A stretch of DNA of 64,000 bases from Pseudomonas sp. CC6-YY-74. Lineage in GTDB: Bacteria > Pseudomonadota > Gammaproteobacteria > Pseudomonadales > Pseudomonadaceae. Below the pieces are notes generated by a model, which did not search any database, was not told the origin of the DNA, and saw nothing but the letters and a program-made list of their open reading frames with translations. This document shows positions 50,225-60,425 of the stretch, piece after piece (within the stretch, counting starts at the first letter, position 1; each line of letters begins with the position of its first letter). The stretch covers positions 1,061,501 through 1,125,500 of the forward strand of contig NZ_CP019947.1 of the NCBI RefSeq assembly GCF_002025205.1, given 5' to 3'. The translations under genes and the position numbers were made by a program.

Positions 50225-52180
50225 ATGAGTGCTGCGTCCCTCTATCCCGTACGCCCAGAGGTGGCGGCTCAGTCGTTTACCGACGAAGCCACCTACAAAG
50301 CCATGTATCAGCAGTCGGTGATCAATCCCGACGGCTTCTGGCGTGAGCAGGCCCAGCGGCTGGACTGGATCAAGCCGTTCACCAAGGTCAAGCAGACCTC
50401 CTTCGATGACCATCACGTCGATATCAAGTGGTTTGCCGACGGCACTCTCAACGTTTCCTACAACTGCCTGGACCGTCACCTGGAAGAGCATGGCGATCGG
50501 GTGGCAATCATCTGGGAGGGTGATGATCCTTCCGAGCACAAGCACATCACTTACCGCGAGTTGCATGAACAGGTGTGCAAGCTGGCCAACGCCCTGCGCG
50601 GCCAGGACGTGCACCGTGGCGACGTGGTGACCATCTACATGCCGATGATCCCGGAAGCGGTGGTGGCCATGCTTGCTTGTGCACGTATTGGCGCCATCCA
50701 CTCGGTGGTGTTCGGCGGCTTCTCTCCCGAGGCGCTGGCTGGGCGGATCATCGACTGCAAGTCCAAGGTGGTGATCACCGCCGACGAAGGCCTGCGCGGC
50801 GGCAAGAGCATTCCGCTGAAGGAGAATGTCGACGACGCCTTGACCAATCCGGAAACCGCCAGCGTGCAGAAGGTTATCGTCTGCCGGCGCACCGGTGGCG
50901 AGATCAAGTGGAACCAGCACCGCGACATCTGGTACGAAGACCTGATGCAGGTCGCCGGCAGTGTCTGTGCACCTAAGGAAATGGGCGCCGAGGAGGCGCT
51001 GTTCATCCTCTATACCTCCGGTTCCACCGGCAAGCCCAAGGGCGTGCTGCACACCACCGGGGGTTACCTGTTGTATGCCGCGATGACCCATGAGCGGGTG
51101 TTCGACTACAAGCCGGGTGAGGTGTTCTGGTGCACTGCCGACATCGGCTGGGTTACCGGTCACAGCTACAACGTCTACGGGCCGCTGGCCAACGCCGCCA
51201 CTATCGTGCTGTTCGAGGGTGTGCCGAACTACCCGGACATTAGCCGCGTCGCCAAGATCATCGACAAGCACCAGGTCAATATCCTCTACACCGCACCGAC
51301 CGCGATCCGCGCCATGATGGCGCAGGGTCAGGCGGCGGTGGAGGGCTTCGACGGTTCCAGCCTGCGCCTGCTCGGTTCGGTGGGCGAGCCGATCAACCCG
51401 GAGGCCTGGCATTGGTACTACGAGACCGTCGGCCAGAGTCGCTGCCCGATCGTCGACACCTGGTGGCAGACCGAAACCGGTGCCACCTTGATGACCCCGT
51501 TGCCGGGGGCTCATGACCTCAAGCCCGGCTCGGCGGCGCGGCCGTTCTTCGGCGTGCAACCGGGCCTGGTGGATAATATGGGTAACCTGTTGGAGGGTGT
51601 CGCCGAGGGCAACCTGGTGATCATCGACTCCTGGCCGGGTCAGGCGCGTACCCTGTACGGCGACCACGACCGTTTCGTCGATACCTACTTCAAAACCTTC
51701 AAGGGCATGTATTTCACCGGCGACGGTGCTCGCCGTGACGAAGACGGTTACTACTGGATTACCGGTCGGGTGGATGACGTGCTCAATGTCTCCGGTCACC
51801 GCATGGGTACCGCCGAAATTGAAAGCGCCGTGGTTGCTCACCCGAAAGTGGCTGAAGCCGCAGTGGTCGGTGTGCCGCACGACATCAAGGGGCAGGGCAT
51901 CTACGTCTACGTCACCCTTAACGGTGGCCAGGAGCCTTCCGAGCAGCTGCGTCAGGAATTGAAGAACTGGGTGCGCAAGGAGATCGGTCCGATCGCCTCG
52001 CCGGATGTGATCCAGTGGGCTCCCGGTTTGCCGAAGACTCGCTCGGGCAAGATCATGCGCCGCATCCTGCGCAAGATCGCGACCGGCGAATACGATGCAC
52101 TCGGCGATATCTCCACGCTGGCCGATCCTGGCGTGGTGCAACACCTCATCGATACTCATCGCGACATGCAGGTCGCCTAA
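50225..52180 (+). CDS. acsA: Acetyl-CoA synthetase
   Basis: A 651-residue AMP-forming ligase that converts acetate, ATP and CoA to acetyl-CoA. Key motifs are [20 protein letters not shown] near residue 265, [10 protein letters not shown] near 415, [12 protein letters not shown] near 525 and [17 protein letters not shown] near 605, where the Lys is acetylated in regulated homologues. ATG 50225 gives the normal length and has a ribosome-binding site. It lies before aotJ, as in P. aeruginosa. Confidence 0.95.
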   Translation: MSAASLYPVRPEVAAQSFTDEATYKAMYQQSVINPDGFWREQAQRLDWIKPFTKVKQTSFDDHHVDIKWFADGTLNVSYNCLDRHLEEHGDRVAIIWEGDDPSEHKHITYRELHEQVCKLANALRGQDVHRGDVVTIYMPMIPEAVVAMLACARIGAIHSVVFGGFSPEALAGRIIDCKSKVVITADEGLRGGKSIPLKENVDDALTNPETASVQKVIVCRRTGGEIKWNQHRDIWYEDLMQVAGSVCAPKEMGAEEALFILYTSGSTGKPKGVLHTTGGYLLYAAMTHERVFDYKPGEVFWCTADIGWVTGHSYNVYGPLANAATIVLFEGVPNYPDISRVAKIIDKHQVNILYTAPTAIRAMMAQGQAAVEGFDGSSLRLLGSVGEPINPEAWHWYYETVGQSRCPIVDTWWQTETGATLMTPLPGAHDLKPGSAARPFFGVQPGLVDNMGNLLEGVAEGNLVIIDSWPGQARTLYGDHDRFVDTYFKTFKGMYFTGDGARRDEDGYYWITGRVDDVLNVSGHRMGTAEIESAVVAHPKVAEAAVVGVPHDIKGQGIYVYVTLNGGQEPSEQLRQELKNWVRKEIGPIASPDVIQWAPGLPKTRSGKIMRRILRKIATGEYDALGDISTLADPGVVQHLIDTHRDMQVA

Positions 52181-52197
52181 CCGGCACCGGCAATCTG

Positions 52198-52235
52198 CGC
52201 CCCGCCTCGGCCACAAGCCGAAGCGGGGCGTTTTG
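52198..52235 (+). terminator. Terminator of acsA
   Basis: CGCCCCGC and GCGGGGCG pair around an inner CGG/CCG stem, then TTTT. Confidence 0.82.
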
Positions 52236-52777
52236 CTTTCTGTCAGCCCCCTCTGCTGCCGTGGCGGCACTGCTGCGCAAGCGCGCCCTTTAACGTTTCC
52301 GGCTGATCCATCGGCGCTAAGCTTGCGCGCTACCGAGGTGCGCGGAGGCCGCACGCCGGTAACACCGCGCACTTATGTGGGCGGCATGGAAACATATCGT
52401 GCGGGTTCGATGCGGGAACATCCAGATGCTAAAGAATAAATAGGCGCTGTAAGGACCGTAAACAATGGGTTTTGCTAAAACAGGCGCGATAATTGCTTTC
52501 TATATCGGTTGCCCTTTCTATCTGTCTCCCCATGTTTTGCGGAGACTGTCAATACGTCCGCAGTGCCCGTCCGGGTCTTTTGTAATTACTTGTCGCATTG
52601 AAGAAATATCGACTTTCGACCTGTCGCTAGAATGCCGCTCACCCAGCCGGACCTGCTTGTCGCTGCGAGTTACCCAACAAACATGGCGAGTTCGCTACCA
52701 TTTATCCAGGGCTGGGTGCATATGCGCTCACAGAGATACTGCCAGCCGCATCCATTCCCATTCGAAGGAGTCACAAG
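52236..52777 (+). promoter_or_regulatory. aot operon control region with ArgR boxes
   Basis: A 540-bp spacer with no gene. It contains three direct TGTCGC hexamers at 52591, 52622 and 52658; the first is followed by AAGAAA, fitting the P. aeruginosa ArgR half-site TGTCGC-N(6-8)-AA, arranged as direct repeats. ArgR is encoded at the end of the operon, so arginine-dependent self-control is expected. The aotJ ribosome-binding site AAGGAGT is strong. Confidence 0.65.
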
Positions 52778-53557
52778 ATGAAGAAGATTGCACTTCTCGG
52801 CGCACTGGCGCTATCCGTGCTGTCGCCGCTGGCCATGGCTGAAGACGCCAAACCCCTGCGCATCGGTATCGAAGCGGCATACCCACCGTTCGCCTACAAG
52901 ACTCCCGATGGCAATATCACCGGTTTCGACTACGACATCGGCAACGCCCTGTGCGAAGAGATGAACGTCGAGTGCAAGTGGATCGAGCAGGAGTTCGACG
53001 GCCTGATCCCGGCGCTGAAAGTCCGCAAGTTCGACGCCGTGCTGTCGTCCATGTCAATCACCGAGGACCGCAAGAAGTCGGTCGACTTCACTGGCAAGTA
53101 TTACGCCACTCCAGCCAAGTTGGCGATGAAGGCTGGCAGCGAGATCAATGATCCGCAGGTTGACCTGAAGGGTAAGAAGATTGGTGTGCAGCGTTCTTCG
53201 GTCTATGACCGCTATGCCTCCGACGTGTTCGCCTCGGCTGGTGCCGAGATCGTGCGCTACAGCTCGCAGAACGAGATCTTCCTCGACTTGCAGACCGGTC
53301 GCCTTGACGCCACCCTCGCTGACTCGGTGAACATCGACGACGGCTTCCTCAAGACCGACGCCGGCAAGGGCTTCGCCTTCGCTGGGCCTGACTTTACCGA
53401 CGTGAAGTACTTCGGTGAAGGGCAGGGCATTGCCGTGCGTAAAGGCGACACGGCCCTGGCCGACAAATTCACGGCAGCCATTGCCAGTATCCGTGCCAAT
53501 GGCAAGTACAAGGAAGTGCAGGACAAGTATTTCGACTTTGACGTCTACGGCGACTGA
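52778..53557 (+). CDS. aotJ: Arginine/ornithine-binding protein AotJ
   Basis: A 259-residue periplasmic binding protein with a signal peptide [21 protein letters not shown]. The mature start [20 protein letters not shown] and the [20 protein letters not shown] segment are typical of lysine/arginine/ornithine-binding family members. First gene of aotJQM, the desuccinylase-like gene, aotP and argR. Confidence 0.94.
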   Translation: MKKIALLGALALSVLSPLAMAEDAKPLRIGIEAAYPPFAYKTPDGNITGFDYDIGNALCEEMNVECKWIEQEFDGLIPALKVRKFDAVLSSMSITEDRKKSVDFTGKYYATPAKLAMKAGSEINDPQVDLKGKKIGVQRSSVYDRYASDVFASAGAEIVRYSSQNEIFLDLQTGRLDATLADSVNIDDGFLKTDAGKGFAFAGPDFTDVKYFGEGQGIAVRKGDTALADKFTAAIASIRANGKYKEVQDKYFDFDVYGD

Positions 53558-53673
53558 TTCCCGCAATCAAGTCGCTTATCAGTGAGAGTGGCGCAAACAG
53601 GCGATAGCGTGCTTGTGCCACTTTTCCGTTGTGCTCCTCGGCGCCGCCCGGCGCCTGTATGAGGTACTAGAGC

Positions 53674-54363
53674 ATGCTTGACGGCTACGGCTCGACCATT
53701 CTCGAAGGCGCCTGGCTCACCCTGCTGTTGGCTCTGTCATCCATTACGGTTGCCATCTTCCTCGGCTTGCTCGGTGCGGCGTGCCGTCTGTCGCCGATCA
53801 GGTGGTTGGCGATTCTGGGTGAAACCTACGCCACCGTGATTCGTGGCATTCCCGACCTGGTGCTGATCCTGCTGATTTTCTATGGCGGCCAGGATCTGGT
53901 GAATCGGGTGGCACCGCTACTGGGTTTCAACGAATACATCGATATTAATCCGTTTGTCGCCGGTGTATTCACCATGGGCTTCATCTTCGGTGCCTACCTG
54001 TCGGAGACCTTTCGCGGCGCCTTCATGGCGATTCCCAAAGGCCAGAGCGAGGCGGGTGCCGCCTATGGCATGAGCGGGATCAAGGTGTTCTTCCGCATCC
54101 TGGTGCCGCAGATGATCCGTTTCGCCATTCCGGGCTTCACCAACAACTGGCTGGTGCTGACCAAGGCCACCGCGTTGATTTCGGTGGTGGGGTTGCAGGA
54201 CATGATGTTCAAGGCGAAAAGCGCGGCCGATGCCACGCGTGAGCCGTTCACCTTTTACCTGGCGGTCGGCGCCCTCTATCTGGTGCTGACCAGCGTGTCC
54301 CTGCTGGTGCTGCGCTATGTGGAAAAGCGCTACTCGGTCGGCACCAAAGCCGCCGATCTGTGA
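53674..54363 (+). CDS. aotQ: Arginine/ornithine ABC permease AotQ
   Basis: A 229-residue inner-membrane permease of the HisQ/GlnP type. The EAA loop is visible as GQSEAGAAYGMSGIKVFFRILVPQ, contacting AotP. About five membrane helices. Downstream of aotJ with a 116-bp gap. Confidence 0.94.
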   Translation: MLDGYGSTILEGAWLTLLLALSSITVAIFLGLLGAACRLSPIRWLAILGETYATVIRGIPDLVLILLIFYGGQDLVNRVAPLLGFNEYIDINPFVAGVFTMGFIFGAYLSETFRGAFMAIPKGQSEAGAAYGMSGIKVFFRILVPQMIRFAIPGFTNNWLVLTKATALISVVGLQDMMFKAKSAADATREPFTFYLAVGALYLVLTSVSLLVLRYVEKRYSVGTKAADL

Positions 54364-54379
54364 GCATGGGAGCGAACGC

Positions 54380-55078
54380 ATGATCTTCGACTACAACGTG
54401 ATCTGGGAAAACCTGCCGCTGTACTTCGGTGGCGTCCTGGTGACCCTGCAGCTGCTCCTGATTTCCCTGGCGTTCGGCTTGGCGCTGGCGATTCCGCTGG
54501 GGTTGATGCGAGTGTCCAAGTCAGCGCTGCTGAACTTTCCGGCCTGGCTCTATACCTATGTGATCCGCGGCACGCCGATGCTGGTGCAGTTGTTTCTGAT
54601 CTACTACGGTCTGGCCCAGTTCGAGGCGGTGCGGGAGAGTTTCCTCTGGCCGTATTTTTCCAGTGCGACCTTCTGTGCCTGCCTGGCGTTTGGCATTAAC
54701 ACCAGCGCCTACAGCGCGGAGATTCTCGCCGGCAGTCTGAAGTCGACCCCGCCTGGCGAAATCGAGGCGGCCAAGGCCATGGGCATGTCGCGGGGCAAGC
54801 TGTACCGGCGGATTCTCCTGCCGTCGGCACTGCGCCGGGCACTGCCGCAGTACAGCAACGAAGTGATCATGATGTTGCACACCACCAGCCTGGCGTCGAT
54901 CGTCACCCTGGTCGACATCACTGGTGCGGCGCGCACCGTCAGTTCGCAGCATTACCTGCCGTTCGAGGCGTTCATCACCGCCGGGCTGTTCTATCTGTGC
55001 CTGACCTTCGTTCTGGTGCGCCTGTTCAAATATGCCGAGCGGCGCTGGCTGGCCTATCTGGCGCCACGCAAGGCCTGA
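54380..55078 (+). CDS. aotM: Arginine/ornithine ABC permease AotM
   Basis: A 232-residue HisM-type permease. The EAA loop is PPGEIEAAKAMGMSRGKLYRR. ATG 54380 is chosen, 17 bases after the aotQ stop with GGGAGCG upstream; longer in-frame reading would overlap aotQ. Forms a heterodimer with AotQ. Confidence 0.94.
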   Translation: MIFDYNVIWENLPLYFGGVLVTLQLLLISLAFGLALAIPLGLMRVSKSALLNFPAWLYTYVIRGTPMLVQLFLIYYGLAQFEAVRESFLWPYFSSATFCACLAFGINTSAYSAEILAGSLKSTPPGEIEAAKAMGMSRGKLYRRILLPSALRRALPQYSNEVIMMLHTTSLASIVTLVDITGAARTVSSQHYLPFEAFITAGLFYLCLTFVLVRLFKYAERRWLAYLAPRKA

Positions 55079-55088
55079 GGAGCTGAAC

Positions 55089-56201
55089 ATGCAACGGATC
55101 GATCATGTGTTGCCCTGGAACTGCCCCGGCACGGAACGGCGTTTAAGCGTGTTGCGCTTTGGCAGCGGCCCGTGCAAGGCCTATATCCAGGCCGCGCTGC
55201 ATGCCGATGAGATGCCGGGCATGCGAGTCGCCGTGGAACTCAAGCGGCGCCTGCGTGAACTCGAAGCCCAGGGCCGTTTGACCGGAGTCATCGAGCTGGT
55301 GCCGGTGGCCAATCCGATCGGCCTGGGTCAGGTGTTTCAGGCGACCCAGCAGGGGCGTTTCGAGTTCGCCAGCGGCAAGAATTTCAACCGTGACTTCTTC
55401 GCCTTGGCCGAGGTCATTGCCCCGGCACTCGACGGCTTCCTGGGTGACGATGGCCCGGCCAATGTGCGCTTGATCCGTGCGGCGATGCAGGCCGCCCTGG
55501 ATGTCCTGCCTGCGCCAACTTCCGAGTTGCAGGCCTTGCAGCGCTTGTTGCTCAAGCACGCTTGCGATGCCGATGTGGTGCTGGATCTGCACTGCGACTT
55601 CGAGGCGGTGGTGCATCTGTACACGCTGCCGCAGCAATGGGCGCAATTGCGCCCGCTGGCCGCCCGCCTGCAGGCCGGGGCGGTGCTGGTGACCGAGGAT
55701 GGCGGCGGCAGTTCCTTCGACGAATCCTGCTCGCTGCCCTGGTTGCGCCTGGCCCGGCAGTTCCCCGCGGCGACCATTCCGCTGGCTTGCCTGGCGGCCA
55801 CGGTCGAGTTGGGTGGCATGGCCGATACCGGCAAGGAGCAGGCCGCAGCCAGTGCCGAGAGTATTCTGGCGTTTCTCGCCGAGCAGGGCCTGATCGCCGG
55901 CGATTGGCCGCCAGCGCCCGTGGACTGCTGCGAGGCCACGCCTTTCGAGGGTGCCGAATATGCCTGTGCGCCGCATGCCGGGGTGGTGAGTTTTCTGCAG
56001 CCGGTAGGTGCGCGGGTCAAGGCCGGTGATCCGCTGTTCGAGGTGATCGATCCGCTGAGCGATCGCCACAGCACTGTCTGCGCCTCGACCGATGGTGTGC
56101 TTTACGTTCGTGAACGGATGCGCTTTGCCCAGCCCGGTTTGTGGTTGGCCAAGGTCGCCGGTCGTACCCCTATTCGCCAGGGTCGCTTGCTCAGCGACTG
56201 A
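55089..56201 (+). CDS. Succinylglutamate desuccinylase/aspartoacylase-family protein
   Basis: A 370-residue zinc hydrolase-type protein. HADEMPGMRV (about residue 38) supplies His and Glu ligands, DLHCDFEAV near 166 the second His, and the C-terminal biotinyl-like beta-domain (ADPLFEVIDPLSD region, about 315-335) is family typical. It lies inside the aot operon as in P. aeruginosa, where its role is unassigned. Likely acts on an acylated or amide arginine derivative (inference). Confidence 0.85.
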   Translation: MQRIDHVLPWNCPGTERRLSVLRFGSGPCKAYIQAALHADEMPGMRVAVELKRRLRELEAQGRLTGVIELVPVANPIGLGQVFQATQQGRFEFASGKNFNRDFFALAEVIAPALDGFLGDDGPANVRLIRAAMQAALDVLPAPTSELQALQRLLLKHACDADVVLDLHCDFEAVVHLYTLPQQWAQLRPLAARLQAGAVLVTEDGGGSSFDESCSLPWLRLARQFPAATIPLACLAATVELGGMADTGKEQAAASAESILAFLAEQGLIAGDWPPAPVDCCEATPFEGAEYACAPHAGVVSFLQPVGARVKAGDPLFEVIDPLSDRHSTVCASTDGVLYVRERMRFAQPGLWLAKVAGRTPIRQGRLLSD

Positions 56202-56219
56202 CTCAAGAGAGTGGAAACC

Positions 56220-56984
56220 ATGTACAAACTCGAAGTTCAGGATCTGCACAAGCGCTATGGTAGCCACGAAGTGCTCAAGGGTGTGTCCCTGGCGGCCAAG
56301 GCCGGTGACGTGATCAGCATCATCGGCTCCAGCGGCTCGGGCAAGAGTACTTTCCTGCGCTGCATCAACCTGCTCGAACAACCCCATGGCGGCAAGATCC
56401 TGCTCAACGGCGAAGAGCTGAAGCTGGTGGCCAACAAGGAAGGTGCGCTCAAGGCCGCCGATCCCAAGCAGTTGCAGCGCATGCGCTCGCGGCTGGCCAT
56501 GGTGTTCCAGCACTTCAACCTGTGGTCACACATGAGCGCCCTGGAAAACGTCATGGAAGCGCCGGTGCATGTGCTCGGCATGAGCAAGAAGGAAGCCCTG
56601 GAAAAGGCCGAACACTACCTGAACAAGGTCGGCGTGGCCCATCGCAAGGATGCCTACCCGGCGCACATGTCCGGCGGCGAGCAGCAGCGCGTGGCGATTG
56701 CCCGTGCCCTGGCCATGGAGCCGGAAGTGATGCTGTTCGACGAGCCGACCTCGGCGCTCGACCCCGAACTGGTCGGCGAGGTACTCAAGGTCATGCAGGA
56801 TCTGGCTCAGGAAGGCCGCACCATGGTGGTGGTGACTCACGAAATGGGCTTCGCTCGCGAGGTGTCCAACCAGTTGGTATTCCTGCATAAGGGTGTGGTC
56901 GAGGAGCGTGGCGATCCGCGCGAAGTGTTGGTCAATCCACAATCGGAACGCCTTCAGCAGTTCCTCTCTGGTAGCCTTAAGTGA
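56220..56984 (+). CDS. aotP: Arginine/ornithine ABC ATPase AotP
   Basis: A 254-residue ATPase: Walker [11 protein letters not shown] near residue 36, signature [15 protein letters not shown] near 155, Walker [13 protein letters not shown] near 175 and the switch His in [10 protein letters not shown] 56220 gives [14 protein letters not shown]; a GTG three codons upstream is possible. Energises AotQM. Confidence 0.95.
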   Translation: MYKLEVQDLHKRYGSHEVLKGVSLAAKAGDVISIIGSSGSGKSTFLRCINLLEQPHGGKILLNGEELKLVANKEGALKAADPKQLQRMRSRLAMVFQHFNLWSHMSALENVMEAPVHVLGMSKKEALEKAEHYLNKVGVAHRKDAYPAHMSGGEQQRVAIARALAMEPEVMLFDEPTSALDPELVGEVLKVMQDLAQEGRTMVVVTHEMGFAREVSNQLVFLHKGVVEERGDPREVLVNPQSERLQQFLSGSLK

Positions 56985-57026
56985 GCGGCATGCCCTTGTC
57001 CGCCAACAGAGCCTAAACTGCCCCCC

Positions 57027-58007
57027 ATGACTGCCCATCGAATCGGTTTCCTGCTTTGGCCCAACTGCAAACCCCTGACCTTGGCTTTGGCCGAGGAGGC
57101 CTTGCGCGTTGCCCAGCGTGTCCACCCGGACGTGGTCTACGAACTGACGTTCATTCAGGCCGAACCCCCGGCCGAAGGTGCCTGGCGTCTCCCGGGAGAA
57201 CCCTGGGTGGGCAAGCTGGACGGTTTGCACAAGCTCTTCCTGCTCGCCGACGAGCCGCCCGGGCCCATGCCCCTGGTCTTGTCCAGCGCGCTCAAGCAAC
57301 TGGTGCGTGGCGGTTGCGTGATCGGCGGGATATCCGCCGGGGTCTATCCACTGGCGCAACTGGGCCTGCTCGATGGTTACCGCGCCTCGGTGCACTGGCG
57401 CTGGCAGGACGATTTCAGCGAACGTTTCCCTAAAGTCATCGCCACCAGCCACCTGTTCGACTGGGACCGTGACCGCCTCAGCGCCTGCGGCGGTCTGGCG
57501 GTGCTCGATCTGCTGCTGGCTTTGCTGGCGCGTGATCACGGCGCCGAGCTGGCCGGTGCGGTGTCGGAAGAGCTGGTGGTCGAGCGGATTCGCGAGGGCA
57601 GCGAGCGTCAGCGCATTCCGCTGCAGAACCGTTTGGGTTCCAGCCATCCCAAGCTGACCCAGGCGGTGCTGCTGATGGAGGCGAACATCGAAGAACCGCT
57701 GACCACCGACGAAATCGCCCAGCATGTCTGCGTCTCGCGCCGCCAGCTGGAACGCATTTTCAAGCAGTACCTGAACCGGGTGCCCAGCCAGTACTACCTG
57801 GAACTGCGCCTGAACAAGGCGCGTCAGTTACTGATGCAGACCAGCAAGTCGATCATCCAGATCGGCCTGTCCTGCGGCTTCTCCTCCGGCCCACATTTCT
57901 CCAGTGCCTACCGCAACTTCTTCGGTGCCACCCCGCGTGAAGACCGCAACCTGCGGCGCAGCAACAGTCCCTTCGAACTCACCTCGGCGCCGGTCGAGCG
58001 CTGCTGA
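57027..58007 (+). CDS. argR: Arginine-responsive regulator ArgR (AraC family)
   Basis: A 326-residue GATase1-like regulator: an N-terminal DJ-1/PfpI-type domain (about 5-190; GGISAGVYPLAQLGLL) and a C-terminal AraC double HTH (about 215-310; TTDEIAQHVCVSRRQLER, IIQIGLSCGFSSGPHFSSAY). The elbow Cys of DJ-1 hydrolases is absent (ISAG), as expected for a sensor. It controls arginine uptake and catabolism and should bind the TGTCGC boxes before aotJ. Confidence 0.94.
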   Translation: MTAHRIGFLLWPNCKPLTLALAEEALRVAQRVHPDVVYELTFIQAEPPAEGAWRLPGEPWVGKLDGLHKLFLLADEPPGPMPLVLSSALKQLVRGGCVIGGISAGVYPLAQLGLLDGYRASVHWRWQDDFSERFPKVIATSHLFDWDRDRLSACGGLAVLDLLLALLARDHGAELAGAVSEELVVERIREGSERQRIPLQNRLGSSHPKLTQAVLLMEANIEEPLTTDEIAQHVCVSRRQLERIFKQYLNRVPSQYYLELRLNKARQLLMQTSKSIIQIGLSCGFSSGPHFSSAYRNFFGATPREDRNLRRSNSPFELTSAPVERC

Positions 58008-58025
58008 GGCCTTCGTCCTGAAAAG

Positions 58026-58053
58026 AAAACCCGCATGCAACTGCGGGTTTTTT
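58026..58053. terminator. Bidirectional terminator after argR
   Basis: AAACCCGCA/TGCGGGTTT stem with A-rich and T-rich flanks, ending the aot-argR operon. Confidence 0.88.
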
Positions 58054-58122
58054 CTGCCTGGGCCATAGCCCCCTAGCGCCGCGCAGGGGGTTCTATCGCG
58101 TTTGTGACGGCGCTATCGCGCC

Positions 58123-58959
58123 TCAGTCTTGATCGGTTTGACGTGGAAACAACGGATTGCCGCAGCGGCTGCAGAACGCCGCGCCCTGCTCGTGAAAATC
58201 CTTCGCACAGCTCGGGCAGTCTTGCTGGCGCTGGTCGCCGCCGCGCATGGCGTTGGCCAGTTCGGCAGTGAATATGCCGGTGGGTACGGCGATGATTGAG
58301 TAACCGATGATCATGATCAGGGTTGCCAGCGCCTGGCCCAGCGACGTATGCGGGACTATGTCGCCGAAGCCCACGGTGGTCAGAGTGGCCACCGCCCAGT
58401 AGATGCCTTTGGGGATGCTGGTGAAGCCATTTGCCGGTCCTTCGACCACGTACATCAGGGTGCCGAACACGGTTACCAGGGTGGCGATGGTGGCGAAGAA
58501 CACGATGATCTTCTGCCGGCTGCCGCGTAGCGCGGTGAGCAGGAAGTTGGCCTGGCGCAGGTAGGGACTCAGCTTGAGTACGCGGAACACCCGCAGCATG
58601 CGGATCACCCGGATGATCAGCAGGTACTGGGCGTCGGCGAACAGCAGGGCGAGGATCGCCGGCAGAATCGCCAGCAGGTCGATTAACCCGAAAAAGCTGA
58701 AGGCATAGCGCAGTGGCTTGGGCGAGCAGTACAGGCGCACCACGTACTCGATGGCGAACAAGGCGGTAAAGCTCCATTCCAAGATCTTCAGCCAGGCGCC
58801 ATATCGATCGTGAACGCTACTCACGCTGTCGAGCATCACCACGATCAGGCTGGCCAGGATGGTCAGCAGCAGCCAATTGTCGAAACGCTGCCCGGCCGGG
58901 GTGTCGGTGTGGAAGATGATGATGTATAGGCGCTGGCGCCAGTTGTCTGAGCTACTCAT
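58123..58959 (-). CDS. Voltage-gated K+ channel-like ion transporter with zinc ribbon
   Basis: A 278-residue six-helix channel subunit. The S4 helix has spaced arginines (IIRVIRMLRVFRVLKLS, near residue 105), the selectivity filter is TLTTVGFGD near 190, and S6 follows. After S6 a short C-terminal tail holds CPSC and CSRC pairs (about 248-270), a zinc-ribbon-like module that many bacterial Kv channels lack. ATG 58959 (MSSSDNWRQRL) is preferred to a start 12 codons upstream. Confidence 0.88.
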   Translation of the reverse strand: MSSSDNWRQRLYIIIFHTDTPAGQRFDNWLLLTILASLIVVMLDSVSSVHDRYGAWLKILEWSFTALFAIEYVVRLYCSPKPLRYAFSFFGLIDLLAILPAILALLFADAQYLLIIRVIRMLRVFRVLKLSPYLRQANFLLTALRGSRQKIIVFFATIATLVTVFGTLMYVVEGPANGFTSIPKGIYWAVATLTTVGFGDIVPHTSLGQALATLIMIIGYSIIAVPTGIFTAELANAMRGGDQRQQDCPSCAKDFHEQGAAFCSRCGNPLFPRQTDQD

Positions 58960-59221
58960 GGTGGATTGTGTTTTCCCTTGCGACTCGGCTGGCAACGACT
59001 ATGCACGCAGCCTAGGGAGTTCTACCGCTGCAAAGCAAGCTCTCAGCGGTTGTAAAAATAGCGAGTGCCGTCGTGCGAGCAACTGCAGGCGTGCGCGGCC
59101 AGGCGCGCTGCGTGAAAAACTTGGGGGGTTAGTGAGCAAAATGACCCTGCTTTTTACCTAGTGCGATACCGCAGCGGGCGTTTGCAGGCGACCGCAGCAG
59201 ACGGGAGTTTTTCACCGCCTC

Positions 59222-60145
59222 TCAGTCAGGGCGCGCTGGTGTGCAGTCGCCGGTGGCCGGGCGCAGCACTTGCCGGCTGGCCTGGATCAGCCAGCAGGCG
59301 AGGATGAACGGCATGGTCAGTGGCGGCAGGCCGAGGGCGGCGAAGCCTGGCTGCAGGAGCAGGGCGAGACCGATTCCCAGCAACGGCGCCCACGGCTGGC
59401 GATGCACCTGGCTCAAGGCGATGGCCGCCAGCGCCGCGTTGTAACCATAGAGGCCGGCGAGGGCGCTGTGCTGCTCCCAGCCCTGATACAGCGCCAGGCT
59501 CAAGCCCGCGGCGGAGCCGAGCAAGGCCCAGAGGGCGGCGCGGCGGTCGGCCAGCAGCAGACCGAGCCACAGGCACAGCCCGGCTAGCGGCTGGTCGAGG
59601 AAGATCACCTGGCCCAGGCCGCGCAGCAGTGCCAGCAGGCTGGCGAGCCAATCCAGACTATGCGCCGCCGTGACAGGGTCGCTGTGCAGTTGCAGTTGCA
59701 GCTGCAGTGGCTGCGCCAGCCACAACAGCAGCCAGCTCAGGACGACGAAGGGCAAGGTGAAGGCCGGCAGCCACTGACGTTCGCGCATGCAGCGCATCCA
59801 GGGTGCGAGAACCAGGCTGGACAGGCCTGCGCCGAGGATGATCAGCAGCGGCAGCAGCAGCGACCAGCTGAACTGCGCGCTGATCAACATCCCCAGGAGG
59901 ATGCCGTTGTAGCCGTATAACCCGGCGGCGATGTCGGCCTGCGGGTAACCGCGGCGCTGCGCCGTGAGCATGCTGCAGCCGCCGCCGAGCAAGGCGCCGC
60001 CGAGCAGGTGCGGCGCGCCGAGCAGGATCGTCAGCACCACCAGCAGGCCGCAGCCGGCGTGGCTGAGCAGGAAAATCTGACTGAAGCCATGGAGCAGCGC
60101 ACGCAAGCCCCGTCGCGCGTGGGGTGGCAGAGACAGCTGATGCAT
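59222..60145 (-). CDS. Urea transporter (UT family)
   Basis: A 307-residue channel-like transporter with internal duplication: LYGYNGILLGML near residue 90 and LYGYNAALAAIALS near 235 are the paired pore motifs of UT/Yut proteins. About ten hydrophobic segments. ATG 60145 (MHQLSLPPHARRG) is chosen because the upstream 37 residues are Pro-rich and not family-like. No urease genes are in the window. Confidence 0.85.
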   Translation of the reverse strand: MHQLSLPPHARRGLRALLHGFSQIFLLSHAGCGLLVVLTILLGAPHLLGGALLGGGCSMLTAQRRGYPQADIAAGLYGYNGILLGMLISAQFSWSLLLPLLIILGAGLSSLVLAPWMRCMRERQWLPAFTLPFVVLSWLLLWLAQPLQLQLQLHSDPVTAAHSLDWLASLLALLRGLGQVIFLDQPLAGLCLWLGLLLADRRAALWALLGSAAGLSLALYQGWEQHSALAGLYGYNAALAAIALSQVHRQPWAPLLGIGLALLLQPGFAALGLPPLTMPFILACWLIQASRQVLRPATGDCTPARPD

Positions 60146-60314
60146 GCTCGGTCGGCCTGAATAAAAAGCGGCGCCGATCAGGGCGCCTGGAATCGCTGGC
60201 CAGGCCAGCGTGGGATGTATGTCGTTGTGACGTAGGGGGGTAGGCGCGCGGCACATTGCCGAGTGTTGACGGCGATGGCGCGGCGCCGTAACTCACCAAG
60301 ACGATCCGTCTGCC

Positions 60315-60387
60315 GGTGGGTTACGCGGCGCGCCGCTGTCGTCGCCGACTCGGGAGGCGCTGTTGCGCGCCGCTAACCCACCCTACG
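60315..60387. repeat. Extragenic inverted repeat
   Basis: GGTGGGTTA-c-GCGGCGCGC (60315 on) and GCGCGCCGCTAACCCACC (60365-60382) pair with one bulged base, then CCCTACG completes the CGTAGGG core shared with 25981 and 46421. It lies between the urea transporter and pyk genes. Confidence 0.65.
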
Positions 60388-60425
60388 CAAAGCCATGCTC
60401 CCGCCGGGTGTTATACGGCGATGGC

